Positions 57,434-64,000 of a stretch of DNA of 64,000 nt are shown here, piece after piece; the first letter of the stretch is position 1, and the number at the start of each line of letters is the position of its first letter. Below the pieces are notes generated by a model. It saw nothing but the letters and a program-made list of their open reading frames with translations, had not been told where the DNA came from and did no database searches. The stretch is from positions 4,464,001 to 4,528,000 of the forward strand of contig CM071591.1 in assembly GCA_036429605.1 (NCBI GenBank), in the 5' to 3' direction. This DNA is from Cladobotryum mycophilum. Lineage: Eukaryota > Ascomycota > Sordariomycetes > Hypocreales > Hypocreaceae. A program made the position numbers and the translations under genes.

Positions 57434-59635
57434 ATGATGGCATCTACACTCAGAATTGTCCGACGCTCTACTTTAACCAACGATGTTACTGTTTTGGATG
57501 CCGCACAATTCTTTCAAGTTGGGGACCTATGCGACAACGTCCTGAAACTGCTAGAAGAAGGCCACGATGGGTATTTGGAGCATTGGACAAGGAAGCCCAT
57601 CTTCTTTGGCACGTATGATGGCATCGCATCCCATGCCACCTCCTCAGACTGCCCCGTATGCACTCTTATTCTCAAAATGATACCGCTGCCTGTTCGTAAA
57701 CGAGGCACTGCCATGGGAGTAACTGGGTTGTCTACATCGAGTCCAACAACTAAAAGCGATGAATATTATATAACTGCGGCCACACATTCGGAGCTGATGA
57801 TGGAAATGATGTCGCTCAGCTTCACCACAGACCCAGAGGAAGCAGCCAATATGCGCAGGATTCACATCCATGATGGTAAAGGCAAATCGCATGGACAGAT
57901 GTACTATTTCCCCGCAGATAGTACTGAATTGAGCGCTGCATTCCTACGGAGCCAGAATGAACTATCTCCGAGTCTGCTTGCGAATTGGATCGCCAATTGC
58001 TCGTATGGGCATGGCGAGCAAGACGGAACAGCCCTTGAAGAAAATCTGGCCTCGTCCGTGTCTATTGAACTGACATTTATTGATGTTGTTGATCTCTGCC
58101 TTGTCAGGTCATCGTCGAAAGCTCGTTATCTCTCATTAAGCTACGTTTGGGGCAAAGTCTCTGGTTTACAGCTGAAAGCCTCGAATAGGCGTGACCTTGA
58201 GGTGCCGCAGGCCTTGGCTAGGCTCATGTCCGAAATACCTAGAACAATCACGGACGCGATGCATCTTACCCGTCAGATGGGAGAGCGTTTCCTTTGGGTC
58301 GATTCCCTATGTATCGAGCAGGACAATACATTCCAAAAACACTTCAATATTTCCCAGATGAACATCGTGTACTCCCGGTCCGTCGCCACTCTAGCCGTTG
58401 TTGCAGGGCACGACGCCAGCTGCCCAATCCCCGGCGTCACAAGCAGCCGCCTACGGCTTACCGAATTTATTGACTTAAGGAGGACGTCGCTGCAGCAGCA
58501 GCCTGGATGCCTCGTGGCTGAATTTCCCGGGTATTTCGAGGACACTTTTAAGAATTCGAAATACGAGACGAGGGCGTGGACTATGCAAGAGCGGTTGCTG
58601 TCATTGAGGTGCATATTTTTGACGGACCGCGCTGCCTACCTTTATTGCCAGCATGGATTTCTCTCCTGTGATTCGAACCACTGCCTCCGACGACGAAATA
58701 GAATCGAAGGCCGTGCGAGCCGTAAAATCTCGGCCACGATTAACCCCTTTCAGCTGCTAGATAAGCAAAGTAGAATGACGGCGTCACAATCGCCGGTGAC
58801 TATCATGTCCATCTATACCGCCCTTGTACACCAATACACGGCCCGAAAGCTAAGCTATGATGTGGATAGCTTGAATGCATTTTCGGGCATGTTGACGGCG
58901 CTTCATGACATGTCTGGCATAGAGCCTTTCAGTGGGCTTCTCAGAGATGTAGTAGAACACTGTTTATTTTGGGTCCCGGTTTGCGATTCTGATTCCACTG
59001 CGCCTGTCACGCGGACCCCGGGTTTCCCCTCCTGGTCCTGGGCTGGCTGGAAGGGACCAAAGAGTTACTTTAACGGACCACTTTACCTACATGATTTCCC
59101 ATGGAAAGGATACAGCGCTGTAGGTCGCGAACCCAGTCTGTCACTGGACAATGAGCATATTCTTTTCCATGCCTTTAACGGAATACCCGAACAAGGAAAC
59201 CCTGGATTGATGAGAGACAGACTGTGCATCACCACGCGGGTGGCTGATGCAGTAGAGTTTTTATTCGTGAAACCAAGAGCCGGGAAAACATATGGCACCG
59301 TCCGGCTGGCAAGGAACTCGGAGCTATGTGGCTTTTACTACCATCTTGAGCTGCCCTCATCACGGCGACGACGGACTTCCAATATCCAACTGATGGAGTT
59401 ATCAGCATCGGCATGTTTAATAGACCGGCACTGGCAACCAAGAGGCGTTCCGGGAGCTCATTTTATGAACAATGTGGATCAGGACTCCTTGAAAAGTCTA
59501 CGCTGCCTAACGTTAGTTCACGTCATGATTGCGGAGTGGCAAGGTAGACGACTTGAGAGGGTCGGCCTCGCCAGCATCCAATCTGAGATTTGGGATCAGA
59601 TGAAGCTGATCAAGGGAAGTTATATAATGGACTAG
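57434..59635 (+). CDS. HET (heterokaryon incompatibility) domain protein
   Basis: Single-exon ORF, ATG at 57434 (a second ATG follows at 57437) to TAG at 59635, 733 residues. The HET domain starts near residue 230 with ARYLSLSYVWG, followed by IPRTITDAMHLTRQMG, ERFLWVDSLCIEQD and the late ETRAWTMQERLLS. It is flanked by a ~220-residue N-terminal part with two CxxC-like pairs and a C-terminal part containing PSWSWAGW, the usual order for this family. HET proteins trigger programmed death of fused cells that differ at het loci; many paralogues per genome have no assigned partner. The frame is intact, with no sign of decay. The partner and specificity are unknown. It sits in a fast-evolving part of the window, as HET genes often do. 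Confidence 0.93.
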   Translation: MMASTLRIVRRSTLTNDVTVLDAAQFFQVGDLCDNVLKLLEEGHDGYLEHWTRKPIFFGTYDGIASHATSSDCPVCTLILKMIPLPVRKRGTAMGVTGLSTSSPTTKSDEYYITAATHSELMMEMMSLSFTTDPEEAANMRRIHIHDGKGKSHGQMYYFPADSTELSAAFLRSQNELSPSLLANWIANCSYGHGEQDGTALEENLASSVSIELTFIDVVDLCLVRSSSKARYLSLSYVWGKVSGLQLKASNRRDLEVPQALARLMSEIPRTITDAMHLTRQMGERFLWVDSLCIEQDNTFQKHFNISQMNIVYSRSVATLAVVAGHDASCPIPGVTSSRLRLTEFIDLRRTSLQQQPGCLVAEFPGYFEDTFKNSKYETRAWTMQERLLSLRCIFLTDRAAYLYCQHGFLSCDSNHCLRRRNRIEGRASRKISATINPFQLLDKQSRMTASQSPVTIMSIYTALVHQYTARKLSYDVDSLNAFSGMLTALHDMSGIEPFSGLLRDVVEHCLFWVPVCDSDSTAPVTRTPGFPSWSWAGWKGPKSYFNGPLYLHDFPWKGYSAVGREPSLSLDNEHILFHAFNGIPEQGNPGLMRDRLCITTRVADAVEFLFVKPRAGKTYGTVRLARNSELCGFYYHLELPSSRRRRTSNIQLMELSASACLIDRHWQPRGVPGAHFMNNVDQDSLKSLRCLTLVHVMIAEWQGRRLERVGLASIQSEIWDQMKLIKGSYIMD

Positions 59636-62479
59636 CAATCGGAGACATTTGATATCACGGGAATTGCGATCCCAGTGTATTTTTAAGGAGGTGGTTTACT
59701 GTGTGGTATAAATGATGTATCTTGTTTAGCGAATACCTATGTATTCTTTATCCTAAGTTGAAGTTGTAGGCTTTATCTAGTAATTAAAGGGGAAAATATC
59801 CTGTCTACCTATGGAGACAATGGAATGGTGACGGCGTATTTCGGCGCATTAATGATTGGATTATAGCCATCAAGCAAAATGTAGCATTACAGGGTAGCCC
59901 AACCTTTGGTCCTGGCGAGAGGAATGTCTGATTTTGGGCCAAGATAAGATAGAATCTTGCCGCTTGGCCGACATACCTCAAGATTGGGATGATAACGGAA
60001 GTAGCATGCTATGCCAATGAGCATGTTACTCTTTGTCAGCCATGAGAAGAATTCAGGATTGTTACACCAAGCCAAGGGGGTAATTCACATGTAGGATGGA
60101 GGTCCTCAAAGCATGTGAAGCTCAATCGCCAACGGATTCCAGGCCTCTGGCCTTGCCCCTGAGGAAATCTAGACCAGAGGAATAGCCCCTGAGAATACTA
60201 CAGATCAGAAAGATGCGTTACTCCCAAGAGATGCTTCAGCGTTACGGTGACAACGGACACGAGGTGTAGCAGTGCCTCGTGCGTAGCTAACCCAGAGTGT
60301 GTCCTACGCAGCTAAATTTACCTACCCGTTTTCCCTTTGCTCTACTGGTGAGTTTGGTCAACCCCTTACCCACTTCAAATCTCTCTCGTCTCTAGCCTCC
60401 GTTGGGTAGGCTGTGCGAGGAACCGGGCAGCTAAAAAAGAGAGAGACTGAAACCTCAAAGGCAACGATAAGCTCCTGGGACACACGCAAAAAGGGGAGTT
60501 TGTCAAAGTTTGGGAGCGAGCTATTTTAGAAAACGGGTTGCAACGTGCTAATTGTTCTAGACAACAAAACCCGACGAATAAAAAAGGGATTTTGTCGCAC
60601 TCTTGAAGGGACCATTTAACGGACCGTACGGAGGTAGTTTGGGGCTAAATAAGGAATCAACGCATGTCTTACCATGTTGGACCAAGTGAACGGGATTTGA
60701 GAAGAGCATTTTTTTACTCTCTCTCTTTCTCTCAACTCTGCAGGCACTCAAATTAAACATTATCATGCAAGGTACGCGAGGGTTAGCAGAAGATTCTAGC
60801 GGTCAAAGGTTTTCTCTTTTGACTTGGGAGGGATCCATGGTGGAGAGAGAGTTACATCAAGGACCGTCGGCGATTGAAGCCATCCAAAGGGATAACTGGA
60901 GACGGTTCTCGGGCTTGAAGGAGGAAGAAGGTTTCCCTGCCTCCCCCTGAACACCTGATATGTTGGATGAGAGAAGAGTCGAGAGTAACATCAGAAAGAA
61001 TGTGACGTTCAGCGCGCGTAAAAAAGGCCCGAAGGTTGGAAGAGATAACAAACAACAACAACAAGGCGGCAAAGCCTATCCATCTCCATGGCTCTGTTCA
61101 AAGGCAGTCTTATCTGAGGTTTGTTATGCTTCTCATCATCGTTCAGCCTTTCGCCAGCTTACTCACACATGGGGGCGCCGCGGAACTGAGTTTTGGTTCT
61201 GTGATGGCCAATGGAGGAGCAGCCGACGAAGCGACCTTGGGTCTAGTCATGGGTTGCTTCGAACCACCATTCATTCTCCTCACCTGAAAATATGAGAGAG
61301 CGAGTTTCTCACCAGCTCAGCAAGTGAGACATACATACGGCCATGCGCGATTTGAGGGGGCTATAATGAGGGTATCCGCAGAACAGCATGCGTGCATTGC
61401 ATTGGGAAGAACGATAGTTTCCTGCGCTGTAACCTCACTGTCATTTTCGTCTTTGTAGGGACAAACTTGGATCCCTCACCGTCCGCAAAAAGTTTTCTCT
61501 CTCTCTCTTTCTTCCTTTCCCGTCCGAATCTCCATTGCTTTTTTTGTTGTTTTTGCACCTGAAGTGGGCTCCTAGTGCTGATGGGCGGAACTCCCTCCCC
61601 TCTTGGCAGGCAAAGAATGGATGTGATGCTTTTCTTTTCTTTTCTTTTGGCTGAAATCTGAAGACCTGTGGGTAGGTAATCTCGCATGGCGCGAACAGCT
61701 GCAGTCAGATCCTTAGTCGTGCCTGAATGTAAGTTCGATTGGCGAATGGTTGACGTCTCCCCCCCTTGCCGAAGTTGTCACTACAAACTTTCAGCCTGCC
61801 GAGGAGGCCGGATCGACACATATCCCATCTCACCGATGAGCCGGCGTTTTGACAGCTTTGACTCGGAGGGGATCAAATTTTAAAAAATGAAGACTGTTTT
61901 TTTTTTGAGTGCACAGACAGGATTTTAGGTAACGATTACGGACTGGAGACTTCTTTTGGAAATCGTTATGACGGGAATGGAATGCTACACACTTGGATAA
62001 GACATTGCGGAACTCTCCGTGACGGACTTTTTGGTTTGGTTTGGTTTGGGCAACAACCGATGAACCGTTGAAAGTAAGTAAGTATGGAATGGATATTCAT
62101 GGAAAGGCAGATCAAAGACTCCAGGATGCTTTACTCCGGGTTTCCTCGCAGCTGCCATATCCCCGGGCCCTCTTATCACACAGCCTTATCATCTATAGCC
62201 ATGTCATGCCGCTGCTACTGCCGCCAAGCAGCTGGACCTTTAGCCCAAGGGCCAAAGCCGGTTAGAGTTTTTTCATGCTTAACACGAGCAAATAAAGCAT
62301 GACATTCCCAAGGTTTATTAAAAATATGGATGCCTGACCTTGACTTGATCCATCACGGCTGATTGGTTCACCTGAGCCTCTGGGCGGTTTGACCTGGGCT
62401 AGGCTCCCAAGTCGTGCGGCTGGGGCGGAGCGGGACGGGAAACCCTCTTTGCTTCTAACCCGACCAGTGAGCTGGGAAA

Positions 62480-62502
62480 ATGTCTGTCTGTCTGTCTGTC
62501 TG
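62480..62502. repeat. (TGTC)n microsatellite
   Basis: About five tandem TGTC units in the interval upstream of the hydrophobin. Confidence 0.85.
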
Positions 62503-63533
62503 GGTAGTCCTAGATGTCTAGCCCACTAGGTGAGGTAGTTGGCCCCAATCCCGAAACAAAGTCGAGAAACTCATGCCAACCGGTGTTGGAATCGAAGACA
62601 TCCCGTTTGCATTTTTTTTCTTTTTCCCTTTTCCCTCGTATCTTCCCCTCCTTAGCCCAAAGGCCCTTCTCTTGAGGCTGCCTCCGAGGGACCGAAAATG
62701 TCTCGGTCAACTTGGAAACAAGAATGGCGCGGGGTGGAGTTGGGAACGGATCTAGCGAGGAGCGAAAACGGTGTGGCAAAAGAGAGCAGCAGAAAGGTCT
62801 CGAATCGTATGATAACCGTCTTGATGTGCTTTCTTTTTTTTCTCTTTTCTTTTTCTTTTCTTAAACGGCCAAGTCTCAGGGGGGAAAACATGGTGGCATC
62901 CAAGTATCTCGGGAAAAAAGAAAGGTTCCATCTGGGTCGCCTCAATGGGGCTTGACAGCCACCAAATGAATTGCCTCGATTGTTTCCATCAGCCTCTTGA
63001 TGACGTCTGCCAATACATACAGTTCATGCATGAAATGAAAAAGAATGAAAAAAAAAACCTCTGTAAGATTAACAACGCATATTTGCCACAATAAACGTCA
63101 AGAGAAAAAAGCTGTAAGACACTCATCGATGCGAACAAGTTCCTAAAAAAACTATTCTAGAACTGATAGCGTAGCATACGAAATGGAGCCCCAGCGGCCG
63201 TTGTCATCAAAACCACACCGAATCCAAACCCGACCAACCCCACCACAGCTCAACGGTAGGAAAAATAACCATACATACATAATAGGTACTACCGGCAATA
63301 TGCACTTCCCTGTTAGACGGGGATAATTCTAGCCCCCATTACCGTCCGAGTTACAATGCATTCTCTTTGGGATGGGTCCATCTCAGGTTTCGCTGGAGCA
63401 AAGACGCTTGGTGACCTTTCGCCAAGTGGGCGCTAAACGCCATGACCTTTTGACTTTTGATCGCCTCTTTGCCAGATCTGGTCTTGGATGGATGCACTTG
63501 TTTCCGTTCCTGGAGACTAGCTGAGGCATCTTG

Positions 63534-63546
63534 CCCCCCCCCCCCC
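63534..63546. repeat. Run of 13 cytosines
   Basis: Uninterrupted C run about 435 bases upstream of the hydrophobin start. Its length may be unreliable, given the other homopolymer problems. Confidence 0.8.
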
Positions 63547-63822
63547 TCTTCCGAAAAAAGAAAAGAGGCAGGCTTCCATTGACAGCGTCTCATTTGCGGG
63601 ACGGAGAGATACGTATGGACCGCGGTAACGGCATGCTCGCTCATGGCGTTGCGCTGTCACATCTTGGGACCAAAACTTCAGCTTAGACCGCATAGCTTTG
63701 ATGGGAGGACCCACGACGGGAATCATATCCACCCAAAGGACTAAGATGTGAGAGAAGGGGGAAAAAGAAAAGTCCTTGATAGAGAGATGAAGGAGGGAGA
63801 AAAGATTGACTGCTCATGCAAA

Positions 63823-63830
63823 TATAAATA
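63823..63830 (+). promoter_or_regulatory. TATA box of the hydrophobin gene
   Basis: TATAAATA lies 151 bases upstream of the ATG, followed by C/T- and CAA-rich sequence typical of the transcription start and leader of highly expressed fungal genes. Confidence 0.65.
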
Positions 63831-63980
63831 ACCTCGTCCTGCCCATCAAACAAACAACTTCTTCTCCTCATCAACTCACACAACAATCATCATCACTACC
63901 ACTCACAACCAACTTCCAACACTCTTCTCTTCAACTCTTCTTCTCCAACCAACCACCAAAACCCCCAACCAACCTTCAAA

Positions 63981-64000
63981 ATGCAGTTCTTCGCCGTTGC
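63981..64000 (+). CDS. Start of a putative class II hydrophobin (truncated by window edge)
   Basis: Only seven codons are inside the window: MQFFAVA, the beginning of a hydrophobic signal peptide. The start context CTTCAAAATG and the CAACCAACC-rich leader are those of strongly expressed secreted proteins. The peptide matches the known start of Trichoderma HFB2-type hydrophobins, small cysteine-rich proteins that self-assemble at air-water interfaces. The cysteine pattern lies beyond the edge, so the call rests on the signal peptide and leader. Confidence 0.5.

Larger units (their letters stand above)
59636..63980. other. Long gene-free promoter interval of the hydrophobin
   Basis: 4.3 kb without a supported ORF. 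Items seen: a (TGTC)n tract at about 62480-62502, T-rich runs near 62610-62626 and 62830-62860, a run of 13 C at 63534-63546, TATAAATA at 63823-63830 and a CAACCAACC-rich pyrimidine/adenine leader up to the ATG. Large upstream regions are common for strongly developmentally controlled hydrophobins. Confidence 0.5.

Noticed and set aside
1..64000. CRISPR arrays, operons, secondary-metabolite cluster, intact transposons
   Set aside because: No direct-repeat/spacer arrays, no synthase or transposase/reverse-transcriptase motifs, and no long terminal repeats were seen on either strand.

Overview
The window is nuclear DNA of a filamentous ascomycete, most likely a Hypocreales Sordariomycete close to Trichoderma. 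Support comes from many short introns with GTAAGT/GTATGT donors and CTAAC-like branch points, from filamentous-fungal families (Pth11-like rhodopsin-domain receptor, HET domain, RfeG-type factor, IMP 5'-nucleotidase ISN1), from abundant microsatellites, and from the first seven codons at the right edge (MQFFAVA), which match the start of class II hydrophobins of the HFB2 type. The genus is an inference.

Layout. 1-2.2 kb: 5' part of a HAL4/SAT4-type kinase gene (minus). 2.2-17.1 kb: almost 15 kb without a recognisable intact gene, only microsatellites and one candidate degraded gene near 15.2-16.0 kb. 17.1-18.7 kb: six-exon rhodopsin-domain membrane protein (minus). 20 kb: broken aminoglycoside-phosphotransferase-like gene. 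21.3-22.2 kb: secreted Cys protein with an acidic tail (plus). 23.1-24.9 kb: ISN1 (minus). 25.9-29.8 kb: importin of the Nmd5/importin-7 type (minus). 33.9-34.8 kb: conserved fungal hypothetical protein (plus). 37.0-38.4 kb: RfeG-like protein (minus). 42.4-44.5 kb: DNA polymerase eta, Rad30 (minus). 45.8-46.2 kb: small unrecognised protein. 47.6-49.0 kb: palmitoyltransferase Pfa5 (minus). 49.3-50.4 kb: second, spliced but damaged APH-like gene. 52.5 kb: small Cys-rich putative zinc-binding protein. 53.8 kb: intron-containing tRNA-His. 55.4-56.8 kb: stop-interrupted gene with an F-box-like motif, preceded by a 40-codon spliced ORF. 57.4-59.6 kb: HET-domain protein. 63.98 kb: start of the hydrophobin.

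The genes are independent eukaryotic units, with no operon and no biosynthetic cluster. Housekeeping genes (signalling kinase, nucleotide metabolism, nuclear import, lesion bypass, palmitoylation) are separated by long intergenic DNA, and fast-evolving genes (HET, APH-like relics, stop-interrupted gene) concentrate at 49-60 kb.

Sequence quality matters here. At least four coding frames, including that of the conserved importin, are broken by the apparent loss of a single base in a G or C run. This points to homopolymer undercalling rather than genuine pseudogenes. No clearly new multi-gene system is visible; the most interesting items are the secreted dibasic/acidic protein, the sense ORF entering the ISN1 3' end, and the small spliced ORF at 56.7 kb.
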